Source of the DNA: Pedobacter aquatilis
Lineage (GTDB): Bacteria; Bacteroidota; Bacteroidia; Sphingobacteriales; Sphingobacteriaceae
Length of the DNA: 64,000 nucleotides
Assembly: GCF_030409415.1 (NCBI RefSeq)
Contig: NZ_JAUFPW010000008.1
Location: 62,001 to 126,000 of the forward strand
Direction of reading: 5' to 3'
This document shows positions 50,413-59,386 of this stretch, piece by piece (position 1 is the first letter of the stretch; the number at the start of each line of letters is the position of its first letter). Made by a program: the position numbers and the translations under genes. The notes below the pieces were generated by a model that was not told where the DNA came from, did no database searches, and saw only the letters and a list, made by a program, of their open reading frames with translations.

Positions 50413-51192
50413 ATGAGCGACAAAAATCCAACGTTTTCATTAAAAGTTATCGGAATTATACCTGCTCGCTTTGCTTCTACCCGTTTTCCTGGTAAACCTT
50501 TAGTAGATATTGCCGGTAAATCGATGATACAGCGGGTTTATGAGCAGGCTTCAAAAGCAGAAAGTTTAGCTAAAGTTGTTATTGCAACCGATGATGAGCG
50601 TATCGCTGATGAAGTTAAAAGATTTGGTGGAGATTATGTTTTTACATCATCAACTCATCAAAGCGGAACGGATAGATGCGCAGAAGTAATTGAGCAATTG
50701 CCTGGCTTCGATATTGTAATAAATATTCAGGGTGATGAACCTTTTATAGAACCTGCACAAATTGATTTATTGGCAAGTTGCTTTACGGAAGAAAAAGTTC
50801 AATTGGCAACACTTATAAAATCTATCGAAAGCCAGGAAAGCATTTACAATCCTAATAGTCCGAAAGTTGTTATTGATGTGAATGGCAGGGCAATGTATTT
50901 TAGCAGAAGTCCGATTCCATTTATTAGAAATGGCGAACCGGGTGTTTGGGCAGAAAAACATCAGTTTTACAAGCACATAGGCATTTATGGCTATAGAACT
51001 GCTTCGCTTAAGGAAATTACAAAACTACCACCGTCATCATTGGAAATTGCTGAAAGTTTAGAACAACTTCGTTGGATAGAAAATGGTTACTACATTCAAA
51101 CCAAAGTGACTGATTTAGAAACGGTAGCGATTGATACACCTGAAGACCTTAAAAAGTTAAATAAATTGCTAAAGGCTCTAAAATTGGAGTAG
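50413..51192 (+). CDS. kdsB: 3-deoxy-manno-octulosonate cytidylyltransferase (CMP-Kdo synthetase)
   Basis: KdsB activates Kdo as CMP-Kdo for LPS inner core. The 259 residues show VIGIIPARFASTRFPGKPL at the N-terminus, VVIATDDERIADEVKRFGGD, TSSTHQSGTDRCAEVIEQL, IVINIQGDEPFIEPAQIDLL and a late LEIAESLEQLRWIENGYYI. The N-terminus carries about 10 extra residues before the first strand. It completes a set of Kdo genes in the window with kdsA and the KdsD-like isomerase, though they lie 33-35 kb apart. Confidence 0.96.
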   Translation: MSDKNPTFSLKVIGIIPARFASTRFPGKPLVDIAGKSMIQRVYEQASKAESLAKVVIATDDERIADEVKRFGGDYVFTSSTHQSGTDRCAEVIEQLPGFDIVINIQGDEPFIEPAQIDLLASCFTEEKVQLATLIKSIESQESIYNPNSPKVVIDVNGRAMYFSRSPIPFIRNGEPGVWAEKHQFYKHIGIYGYRTASLKEITKLPPSSLEIAESLEQLRWIENGYYIQTKVTDLETVAIDTPEDLKKLNKLLKALKLE

Positions 51193-51340
51193 TTTTTAAC
51201 GGAGCCACAGATTTGCAGATTTTTTTATCCGCATAACTGAGGTATAATAATTATTAAACCTTTCAATTGCGAAGCAGTGCCTGTACGTAATTTACAACTG
51301 TAAATAAAATTTATTATTTTAAGGGCATTCAATCTCATTT

Positions 51341-51883
51341 ATGAAAAAAACACTTTACTTATTAATTTGCAGCATTGGTTTATTAGTGGCTTGTCAAAAC
51401 GATAATTCCGATAAATCATCTGCAATAGAATTTAAAAACGTAAATCAGGTTTTCACCAAATCGTTCTCAAATTTAAAAACAGTTGATACTTTTAAAATTG
51501 AGCTTAGTGGTAAAAAAGCTGCTGATATCATTTTACATTTCACAATAAAAAATGCAGCCGGACAGGAAATATACAGTGAAGATTTAAAAGGTAAGGATTT
51601 GGTTGATAACACCGATCCGAATGTAGATTTATCTAAAGAAAAAGCACAATTAATTTACCTTAAAACTATTGCCAACGATTTTTTTGCAGAAGATAACTTC
51701 CTTGAACCTGCGGTAATGCCTGATGATAAAGCCGATAATAATGCTCCGGATAAAGCACTTTACGAAGAGCTAAAAAAATCTGGCTTAAATGGCTTTAAAT
51801 ATCGTTTAGGTAAAGAAAGTAACCTCTACATCGCATGGAGTGAAAAGGAGCAAAAGGTAAAGGTATATTACAAGTGTTGTTAG
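51341..51883 (+). CDS. Hypothetical lipoprotein
   Basis: The 180-residue protein has a lipoprotein signal (MKKTLYLLICSIGLLVAC, lipid-modified Cys18) and a mature domain of mixed strands and helices with no family I recognise. Visible stretches are FKIELSGKKAADIILHFTIK, then a helical region with KEKAQLIYLKTIANDFFAED, and a final WSEKEQKVKVYYKCC. The last two cysteines are unusual. It is convergent with the sorting-signal-like gene, the stops 3 bases apart. Confidence 0.8.
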   Translation: MKKTLYLLICSIGLLVACQNDNSDKSSAIEFKNVNQVFTKSFSNLKTVDTFKIELSGKKAADIILHFTIKNAAGQEIYSEDLKGKDLVDNTDPNVDLSKEKAQLIYLKTIANDFFAEDNFLEPAVMPDDKADNNAPDKALYEELKKSGLNGFKYRLGKESNLYIAWSEKEQKVKVYYKCC

Positions 51884-51886
51884 ATA

Positions 51887-52348
51887 CTAAAAGGAAAGCT
51901 TAAATAATTTTTTTGATCTAATTGAAATAACCCCAACCAAACCACAACAAAAAATTAACATTGGTGTGTAATCATCTAGCGGACACTTGATCGTATTAGT
52001 CCAATAACCGTAATCTCCTAATGTGTGGGTAAAGGTTGAGGTTCCCTTTCTAACATAGCAACCACCTGTTGAAGTTACAACGAAACTAAAACATTGATTT
52101 GCTGGTGTAAGTTGGTCTGAATTCCATTCCGAGTAAGGAGCAGATTGAGATTGAAAAGTAGGTTTTCCACCAAAATTTGTACCCGTATTTTGATAATATA
52201 TACGCTGTGCATTCCCAGTAGGTGCAGCATTGCCATTTCCTCCTCTATTAACATCTCTACAGCCATATTGATTATTAGTAGCTACAAATTGAGAATAGCA
52301 GCAAAAGGATAGTAAACAGAACATCCCTACAAAGATGATTTTAATCAT
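51887..52348 (-). CDS. Secreted protein with possible C-terminal sorting signal
   Basis: The 153-residue protein has a signal peptide (MIKIIFVGMFCLLSFCCYSQ) and a mature domain rich in Gly, Asn, Tyr and Cys (for example NQYGCRDVNRGGNGNAAPTG and FSFVVTSTGGCYVRKGTSTF). Its C-terminus CPLDDYTPMLIFCCGLVGVI is followed by SIRSKKLFKLSF: an acidic P-L-D-D motif, one hydrophobic helix and a basic tail. This tripartite layout resembles exosortase-type sorting signals (the PID-CTERM class in Bacteroidota). Inference: it may be processed and lodged in the envelope. No exosortase is in the window. It is convergent with the lipoprotein gene. Confidence 0.7.
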   Translation of the reverse strand: MIKIIFVGMFCLLSFCCYSQFVATNNQYGCRDVNRGGNGNAAPTGNAQRIYYQNTGTNFGGKPTFQSQSAPYSEWNSDQLTPANQCFSFVVTSTGGCYVRKGTSTFTHTLGDYGYWTNTIKCPLDDYTPMLIFCCGLVGVISIRSKKLFKLSF

Positions 52349-52695
52349 AATTTATTTGAATTATGGGATGATTAAAAAAATAGGGAGCGCAAAAATAGTG
52401 GTATTTTTATTGCCTCAAAACTTTATCACCACAATATGTTAAGAAATGTCTTGACCAAAGTCAACAAGTTGTAAGTTCGAACACTATGTTTGGTGGTGAT
52501 GAAAGGATAAATTAGTTTCTAAAAAAGACAATAGTTTGAATTTAATCATTCAGAAAACCATAAATCACTAAATCCCATTACTTTATCATTTTTAAATATT
52601 CTTCATTTTTAAGAATTAGAAACAAGTAATTTTCTTACCTTTGTATCCCGTACAAAAAGCAACATTTTTTGCCTTTGTTGCATAAATTCACAATC
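52349..52695. other. Spacer between the sorting-signal gene and pyrG
   Basis: It contains the pyrG promoter (52636-52643) and a possible long-range inverted pair TTATCACCAC/GGTGGTGATGA near 52431 and 52491 (about 50-base loop, one bulge). I see no credible gene. A predicted leader of about 45 bases has a 6-bp hairpin (GCAACA...TGTTGC). Confidence 0.4.
52636..52643 (+). promoter_or_regulatory. Predicted -7 box of pyrG
   Basis: TACCTTTG fits TAnnTTTG. Transcription would start near 52648-52650 in CCCG, about 45 bases before the pyrG ATG at 52696. Confidence 0.6.
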
Positions 52696-54312
52696 ATGAC
52701 TAAGTATATTTTTGTTACGGGCGGTGTTACTTCCTCTTTAGGTAAGGGCATCATCTCCGCTTCTTTAGCTAAACTTTTACAAGCACGGGGTTATCGTGTA
52801 ACCATTCAAAAATTCGATCCGTACATTAATATCGATCCGGGAACTTTAAATCCTTACGAACACGGCGAATGTTTTGTTACTGAAGATGGTGCAGAAACGG
52901 ATTTAGATCTTGGTCATTACGAACGTTTCTTAAACGTTCCAACATCACAAGCAAACAACATAACAACTGGGCGAATTTACCAAAATGTAATTAGTAAGGA
53001 GCGTAAAGGTGAATACTTGGGTAAAACTGTACAGGTAGTACCACATATTACCGACGAGATTAAGCGTAACATGCGGATGTTAGGCGAAAGCGGTGAATAC
53101 GATATTGTAATTACTGAACTTGGTGGTACGGTGGGCGATATTGAATCTTTACCTTTTATCGAAGCGGTTCGTCAGTTTAAATGGGAAGAAGGCAGTTCAA
53201 ATGCCATTGTTATTCATTTAACTTTAGTTCCTTATCTGGCTGCAGCTGGCGAGTTAAAAACGAAACCAACACAACATTCGGTTAAAGCATTATTAGAGTA
53301 CGGCATCCAGCCTGATATTTTGGTTTGCAGAACAGAACATCACTTAGGTGCGGATTTAAGAAAAAAAATTGCGCTATTTTGTAACGTTAACATCAATGCA
53401 GTTGTCGAATCGATGGATGCATCTACGATTTATGATGTTCCATTACTAATGTTGAAAGAACAATTAGACAAAACTGTTTTATCAAAACTTAAGCTGCCGA
53501 CTAAAAACGATCCGGATATGGAAAGCTGGAAAGATTTCCTTGGTCGCTTAAAAAACCCAACTGCCGAAGTTAAAATTGGTTTGGTTGGTAAATATGTTGA
53601 ATTGCCTGATGCTTACAAATCTATTATTGAATCTTTTATACATGCGGGTTCGAAAAATGAATGTAAGGTTCGTGTAGAGTATATCCATTCTGAAAGTATT
53701 TTCCCAGATAATGTAAAAGAAAAACTAGGCCATTTACAAGGTGTTTTAGTTGCGCCAGGTTTCGGAAGCCGTGGTATTGAAGGAAAAATTGACACGATTA
53801 AATACGTTCGTGAAAATAACATTCCTTTCTTCGGTATTTGTTTAGGTATGCAATGTGCGGTTATTGAGTACGGACGTAACGTTTTAGGCTTAAAAGGTGC
53901 GCATACTACAGAAATTGATGCTGAAGCGGCGAATCCGGTTATCAATATGATGGAAGAGCAGAAAAGCATTGTAAACATGGGTGGTACCATGCGTTTGGGT
54001 TCTTATCCTTGCGATATTAAGAAAGGAACTAAAGCTTTCGCAATTTATGGCAAACAACACATTAACGAGCGCCATCGCCACCGTTATGAGTTTAATAACG
54101 ATTATTTAAAACAATACGAAGAAGCAGGAATGATTGCTTCGGGAATAAATCCTCAAACAAACTTAGTAGAGATTGTTGAGCTTAAAAATCATCCTTTCTT
54201 TGTTGGCGGACAATTTCACCCAGAATTAAAATCAACAGTAGCAAATCCTCACCCACTTTTTGTTAAATTTGTGGCCGCTGCAATGGAGTATGCTAAGAAG
54301 AAAACAAATTAA
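52696..54312 (+). CDS. pyrG: CTP synthase
   Basis: PyrG converts UTP, ATP and glutamine to CTP. I take the ATG at 52696 ([20 protein letters not shown], 538 residues); a frame from 52669 would add 9 leader residues. Motifs: synthase P-loop-like [53 protein letters not shown]; and the glutaminase domain with [35 protein letters not shown] (catalytic Cys) and [20 protein letters not shown] (His, Glu). yidC starts 20 bases downstream, so the two are cotranscribed. Confidence 0.97.
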   Translation: MTKYIFVTGGVTSSLGKGIISASLAKLLQARGYRVTIQKFDPYINIDPGTLNPYEHGECFVTEDGAETDLDLGHYERFLNVPTSQANNITTGRIYQNVISKERKGEYLGKTVQVVPHITDEIKRNMRMLGESGEYDIVITELGGTVGDIESLPFIEAVRQFKWEEGSSNAIVIHLTLVPYLAAAGELKTKPTQHSVKALLEYGIQPDILVCRTEHHLGADLRKKIALFCNVNINAVVESMDASTIYDVPLLMLKEQLDKTVLSKLKLPTKNDPDMESWKDFLGRLKNPTAEVKIGLVGKYVELPDAYKSIIESFIHAGSKNECKVRVEYIHSESIFPDNVKEKLGHLQGVLVAPGFGSRGIEGKIDTIKYVRENNIPFFGICLGMQCAVIEYGRNVLGLKGAHTTEIDAEAANPVINMMEEQKSIVNMGGTMRLGSYPCDIKKGTKAFAIYGKQHINERHRHRYEFNNDYLKQYEEAGMIASGINPQTNLVEIVELKNHPFFVGGQFHPELKSTVANPHPLFVKFVAAAMEYAKKKTN

Positions 54313-54332
54313 CAGCAGCATAAATACAAATA

Positions 54333-56138
54333 ATGGATAGAAATACCTTTACAGGATTATTCCTGATTATGATCATTTTGGCAGGATCATTCTACTTCTT
54401 TAAACCAAGTGAAGCAGAATTAAAAAAAGCCAAAGAAACAGAACAATTAGATTCTCTAAAAAAAGCCGGTGCAGTAGTAGCGGCAAAAGATACTGTTAAA
54501 AATACTGTAACCTCTACCCCTGCGGTTGATTCGTTAGCATTAAAAGGTCCGTTTGGTACTGCGTTAAGTGGTACACAGGCAAACACCGTATTAGATAACG
54601 AAAAATTGTTAATAACCTTGAGTAATAAAGGTGGTAAAATTTCTTCGGTAGAAATTAAGGGCCAGAAAACTTATGATGGTAAACCATCAATTTTATTTCA
54701 GGGCGATGCCAATAAATTTGGATTAATCCTAAATGCTGCCGGTAAGGTTATTAATACAAATGATTTATATTTTACCCCAGCAAAAGCCGGCAATACCATT
54801 ACTATGCGTGCTGATTATGGTGCAAATGCATACTTAGAATTTGTTTACAATTTAAAAGCTGGAAGCAACAAGGTTAATTTTAACGTTAATTTGGTTGGTA
54901 TGCAACAAGTTATTGCAGGTAATACAGTTAATTTAAATTGGGATGCAACATTATTACAGCAAGAAAAATCGCTTGAAAGTGAGCATCGTTATTCTGCACC
55001 ATATTATAAATATTTAGATGGTGATGTAGACCACTTAAGTGTTTCAAAAGATGAAAAAGAAGAACTTACTAAAGGTAAAATTCAGTGGGTTTCATTTAAG
55101 CAGCACTTTTTCTCTGCATCGTTAATTTCTAAACAAGCTTTTGATAAAGGTTCCTTGGAAGTTAAAGTACCTACAACACCGGGCATGGTTAAGAACTACA
55201 GTGCAAATATGCAGTTGTCTTATGCACACCAGGCGAATCAGGTTTATGAAATGGAATTCTATTTCGGAACCAATAAATTCTCTGAGCTAAAAGCGCAAGG
55301 TTATGATTTGGAGCAACAGGTAGATATGGGTTATTGGCCGTTAAAATACATTAACCGTTTTATCGTATTACCAGTATTTAATTTCCTAAACAGCTTTGGC
55401 TGGAACTATGGCTTAATTATCCTTGTATTAACCATCTTATTAAAAGTTGCTTTATCGCCTTTAACTTATAAGTCATACTTATCAATGGCTAAAATGAGGG
55501 TTTTAAAACCTGAAATGGATGAAATTAAAGAAAAAGTAGGGGAAGATAACCCAACATTAGTTCAACAGGAATATTTAAAACTGTACAAAAAAGCAGGTGT
55601 AAACCCACTTGGCGGATGTTTGCCAATGGTATTACAATTGCCTTTGGTAATGGCTTTTTTCTTCTTCTTCCCTAACCTTTTTGAGTTAAGACAAGAAAGC
55701 TTCCTTTGGATGACGGATTTATCAACTTATGATGAATTTATCCGCTTTGGTTTCAAACTGCCATTTATTGGCGACCACTTAAGTTTAATGTGTGTATTGA
55801 TGACCATCTCTACCTTAATCATGACTTATTTTAACAACCAGGTTTCTGGTGCAACTGGTCAGATGAAGTACATTGGTTACATTATGCCAATCATTTTCTT
55901 AGGGGTACTAAACAGCTATCCGGCAGGTTTAAATTACTATTATTTCTTAGCCAACTTAATGACTTTCGGACAGCAGTTCTTAATCCGTAAAATGGTTGAT
56001 GATGATAAAATCCATGCTTTAATTCAACAAAATAAAGCAAGACCAGCTGATGAGAAAAAGAAAAAATCTAAATTCCAACAGCGTTTAGATGATTATATGC
56101 GTCAGCAACAACAAGTTCAGCAAAAAGGAAAAAAATAA
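54333..56138 (+). CDS. yidC: Membrane protein insertase YidC
   Basis: YidC inserts proteins into the inner membrane, alone or with Sec. The 601 residues have an N-terminal helix (TFTGLFLIMIILAGSFYFF), a large periplasmic domain (about 60-340), and the conserved membrane core (about 345-560) with NSFGWNYGLIILVLTILLKV, LYKKAGVNPLGGCLPMVLQL and IGYIMPIIFLGVLNSYPAGL. The C-terminal tail is basic and Gln-rich (KKKSKFQQRLDDYMRQQQQV), as expected for ribosome contact. It follows pyrG by 20 bases. A terminator follows at 56158-56191. Confidence 0.96.
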   Translation: MDRNTFTGLFLIMIILAGSFYFFKPSEAELKKAKETEQLDSLKKAGAVVAAKDTVKNTVTSTPAVDSLALKGPFGTALSGTQANTVLDNEKLLITLSNKGGKISSVEIKGQKTYDGKPSILFQGDANKFGLILNAAGKVINTNDLYFTPAKAGNTITMRADYGANAYLEFVYNLKAGSNKVNFNVNLVGMQQVIAGNTVNLNWDATLLQQEKSLESEHRYSAPYYKYLDGDVDHLSVSKDEKEELTKGKIQWVSFKQHFFSASLISKQAFDKGSLEVKVPTTPGMVKNYSANMQLSYAHQANQVYEMEFYFGTNKFSELKAQGYDLEQQVDMGYWPLKYINRFIVLPVFNFLNSFGWNYGLIILVLTILLKVALSPLTYKSYLSMAKMRVLKPEMDEIKEKVGEDNPTLVQQEYLKLYKKAGVNPLGGCLPMVLQLPLVMAFFFFFPNLFELRQESFLWMTDLSTYDEFIRFGFKLPFIGDHLSLMCVLMTISTLIMTYFNNQVSGATGQMKYIGYIMPIIFLGVLNSYPAGLNYYYFLANLMTFGQQFLIRKMVDDDKIHALIQQNKARPADEKKKKSKFQQRLDDYMRQQQQVQQKGKK

Positions 56139-56157
56139 GTATTCCTAATATTGATAA

Positions 56158-56191
56158 AAAACCCGACTGTTTAATTGCAGTCGGGTTTTTT
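56158..56191 (+). terminator. Rho-independent terminator of pyrG-yidC
   Basis: AAAACCCGACTG and CAGTCGGGTTTT form a 12-bp stem with an 8-base loop, followed by TT. It sits 19 bases after the yidC stop. Confidence 0.9.
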
Positions 56192-56303
56192 GATATAAAT
56201 TGATTTGGTTTTTGTAATATTTGGCGTACATCTTTCTTAATAAGCTAAAAATTTGCAATTTTTAGATATTGAAATCTCAACCAACAAATTAATTATTCAT
56301 AAA

Positions 56304-59162
56304 ATGCAAAAAAAACTAACGATATTTTTACTTTTCGTTGCCGGTTTTACCTACGCTCAAAAAAAACCATTAGACCATAAAGTTTATGATACCTGGGAAG
56401 CTGTAGGCACAAAACAATTATCCAACAATGGCCAATTGGCTTTATACAGCGTTTTACAACAAGAAGGTGATGCTACTTTATACATCACAAATTTAAAAAG
56501 TAACTCGAAATTGACCATTCCGAGGGCTTCAACAGGCCAATTTAGCAACGATTCTAAATTTGCAGCTTTCTTAATAAAACCCGCCTACAAGGATTTAAGG
56601 CAGGCAAAGATTAAGAAAACGAAGCCAGACGCTATGCCAAAAGATACTTTAGGAATTGCGAATTTAACCACGAATGCAATTACTAAGGTTGCAAGAGTAA
56701 AAACTTTTAAACTTCCTGAAAATGGCTTTGGCTTTTTAGCTTATCAATTAGATAAACCTGACACCGCAAAAAAAACTACGCCAACAACACCTAAAAAGGA
56801 TTCAGAATTTGACTTTGCTGATGATGAACCTACAGGTGGACCAAAAAAAGAGGAAGGAACAGATTTAATTGTTAGAAACCTTTTAACAGGAACTGAACAA
56901 ACTTACAAATTTGTAACAGAATATGCTTTCAGTAAGGATGGCAAGCAATTGGTTTTTGCTTGTAGCGGTTCTAAAAAAGATAAGACAGCGCCACAAGGTG
57001 TTTATCTATTAAATACGGAAAAAGGTACTTTGAAAACACTAATCAAAGGAAAAGGAAGCTTTAAAGGCTTTACGTTTGATGAAGATAGTGAGCATTTAGC
57101 ATTTGTTGGAGAACAAAGCCCAGAAAAACAGGAAATCAAAAATTACAATGTATATTATAATTCTTTATCGTTAGATACCGCACAAACCATTGTAGATTTT
57201 GATATGCCTGGCTTACCGGCTAAATGGTCAGTAAATGGCGATGGACGTGTATCTTTTAGTAAAGATGGCAAGAAATTATTCTTCGGAATTGCTCCGATTA
57301 AGAAAGCAAAAGATACAACAATTGTAGATTTTGAAGTTGCAAAAGTAGACATTTGGAATTATAAAGATGATTACTTGCAACCGATGCAGTTAAAAAATGC
57401 TGACAGAGATAGTAAAAAAAGCTTCCTTTCTGTCATTGATATTTACAGCGGCGACCCAAAAGTTATTCCGTTAACTGATTTAAAATTACCAGATGCTAAT
57501 TTGGTTAGAGAAGGTGATGCAGATTATGTTTTAGCTTCGACTGATTTTGGAAGAAGAATTGAATCGCAATGGAGTGGCTCTACGACAAAAGATTATTATT
57601 TAGTAAACACTAAAACCGGTGAGCGTAAGAAAATAATCGATAAGTTAAATGGAAATGCCATGGCTTCAGCTGGAGGTAATTACGTTATCTATTTTGATGA
57701 AAGCACTTCAAACTGGTTTACTTACAATGTTGCTAATGGTAAAGTTTTGCAACTTAATACCGGCCTAACAGTTAAGTTTGCCGATGAGGATAATGATGTA
57801 CCAGGTAACCCGAGAGCTTATGGAGTTGCAACCTGGACTGAAGATGATAAAGCTGTTTTAATTTATGATAAATACGATATATGGTCGTTTTCTCCAGATG
57901 GAAAATCTCAACCAAAAAACATAACAAACAACTTTGGTAGAGATAACAAAATCACGCTTCGTTATCACAAAACACAACAAGATAATCGTTTTGAGCGTGG
58001 AGTTGATACAAAATTCATTAAATCAAATGAATTGGTTTGGTTAGATGGTTTTAATAATGCAACTAAAGAAAATGGCTTTTACCGAAAGAATGTTGGTTCG
58101 GTTAAAAACCCAGATTTAGTGGTAATGGGCAAAAACAAATATTCAAATCTTTTAAAGGCTAAAGATGCTGATGTTTACATTTTCGATAAAGGAAATTACG
58201 TAGAATCGCCAAATGTGTATGTAACAACTGATTTTAAAACAGAAAACAAATTAACCAACACTAATCCTCAACAACAAAATTACAACTGGGGAACGGCAGA
58301 ATTAGTGAAATGGACTACGCCAAAGGGTTATAAATCAGAAGGTATTTTATACAAACCGGAGAATTTTGATCCAGCTAAAAAATATCCAATGATTGTTTAT
58401 TTCTACGAGAAATTATCTGATGGTTTATACGGCTATCAGGCACCAGCGCCTACTCCATCACGCTTAAATATTTCATTTTTTGTTAGCAACGGTTACTTGG
58501 TTTTTGCTCCAGATATTTCTTATACTAAAGGCTATCCAGGGCAATCTGCAGTAGAGTTTATTAATTCTGGTGTAGAAAGTTTAAAGAAAAATGCTTGGGT
58601 TGATGGAACTAAAATCGGGATTCAGGGTCAAAGCTGGGGTGGTTATCAGGTTGCATATTTAATTACGCAAAACGATATGTATGCAGCTGCATGGGCGGGA
58701 GCACCAGTTGTTAACATGACATCTGCTTATGGGGGTATTCGTTGGGAAAGCGGTATGAACCGTCAGTTTCAATACGAAAAAACACAAAGCCGTATCGGTG
58801 CAACTTTATGGGAGAAGCCAGAGCTTTACACAGAAAATTCACCATTATTTATGTTCCCTAAAGTAAATACGCCTGTTGTTGTTATGGCGAATGATGCCGA
58901 CGGCGCTGTGCCTTGGTACCAAGGTATTGAAATGTTTACTGGCTTACGCCGTTTGGGCAAACCGGTTTGGATGTTAAATTATAATGGTGAAGCGCACAAT
59001 TTAGTTCAACGCCAAAACCGTAAGGATATTCAAATTCGCGAGCAGCAGTTTTTTGATTATTACCTAAAAGGCGCAAAGGCTCCAGCTTGGATGACAAGCG
59101 GAGTACCAGCAACTGAAAAAGGAAAAACGTGGGGTTTCGAATTAACAGACGATAAACCTTAG
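56304..59162 (+). CDS. S9-family serine peptidase (prolyl oligopeptidase-like), exported
   Basis: From the ATG at 56304 the 952-residue protein has a signal peptide (MQKKLTIFLLFVAGFTYAQ). A frame from 56253 adds only spacer residues. The N-terminal two-thirds has beta-propeller-like repeats with strands such as FSKDGKQLVFACSGS and VSFSKDGKKLFFGIAPI. The C-terminal alpha/beta-hydrolase carries the catalytic triad: Ser in IGIQGQSWGGYQVAYL (G-x-S-x-G-G), Asp in VVMANDADGAVPWYQG, and His in YNGEAHNLVQR. It probably cleaves oligopeptides in the periplasm for amino-acid uptake. A terminator follows at 59239-59279. Confidence 0.93.
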   Translation: MQKKLTIFLLFVAGFTYAQKKPLDHKVYDTWEAVGTKQLSNNGQLALYSVLQQEGDATLYITNLKSNSKLTIPRASTGQFSNDSKFAAFLIKPAYKDLRQAKIKKTKPDAMPKDTLGIANLTTNAITKVARVKTFKLPENGFGFLAYQLDKPDTAKKTTPTTPKKDSEFDFADDEPTGGPKKEEGTDLIVRNLLTGTEQTYKFVTEYAFSKDGKQLVFACSGSKKDKTAPQGVYLLNTEKGTLKTLIKGKGSFKGFTFDEDSEHLAFVGEQSPEKQEIKNYNVYYNSLSLDTAQTIVDFDMPGLPAKWSVNGDGRVSFSKDGKKLFFGIAPIKKAKDTTIVDFEVAKVDIWNYKDDYLQPMQLKNADRDSKKSFLSVIDIYSGDPKVIPLTDLKLPDANLVREGDADYVLASTDFGRRIESQWSGSTTKDYYLVNTKTGERKKIIDKLNGNAMASAGGNYVIYFDESTSNWFTYNVANGKVLQLNTGLTVKFADEDNDVPGNPRAYGVATWTEDDKAVLIYDKYDIWSFSPDGKSQPKNITNNFGRDNKITLRYHKTQQDNRFERGVDTKFIKSNELVWLDGFNNATKENGFYRKNVGSVKNPDLVVMGKNKYSNLLKAKDADVYIFDKGNYVESPNVYVTTDFKTENKLTNTNPQQQNYNWGTAELVKWTTPKGYKSEGILYKPENFDPAKKYPMIVYFYEKLSDGLYGYQAPAPTPSRLNISFFVSNGYLVFAPDISYTKGYPGQSAVEFINSGVESLKKNAWVDGTKIGIQGQSWGGYQVAYLITQNDMYAAAWAGAPVVNMTSAYGGIRWESGMNRQFQYEKTQSRIGATLWEKPELYTENSPLFMFPKVNTPVVVMANDADGAVPWYQGIEMFTGLRRLGKPVWMLNYNGEAHNLVQRQNRKDIQIREQQFFDYYLKGAKAPAWMTSGVPATEKGKTWGFELTDDKP

Positions 59163-59238
59163 TCGAAGTTTAACGTTATAAGTTTAGGGTAATTTAACGA
59201 ACAACGCTTAACAAAAAATTTAAATTCAACCCATAAAA

Positions 59239-59279
59239 AAAATCCGTAGTTGGTAGCCTTGCTATCGCTACGGATTTTT
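59239..59279 (+). terminator. Terminator after the S9 peptidase
   Basis: Outer arms AAAATCCGTAG and CTACGGATTTT (11 bp) and inner arms TAGC/GCTA, followed by T. Confidence 0.8.
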
Positions 59280-59386
59280 ATTTTATTCAACCTTACGCAT
59301 CTTTATGAGAGATTTTTTTCTTGATTATGTTTCTAAACAAAAAAAATCTATTTTACACCTATCAAACTAAAAACTAAACAACGCAA

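Noticed and set aside
53613..53990. 125-codon frame opposite pyrG
   Set aside because: It is the antisense shadow of the glutaminase domain of pyrG.
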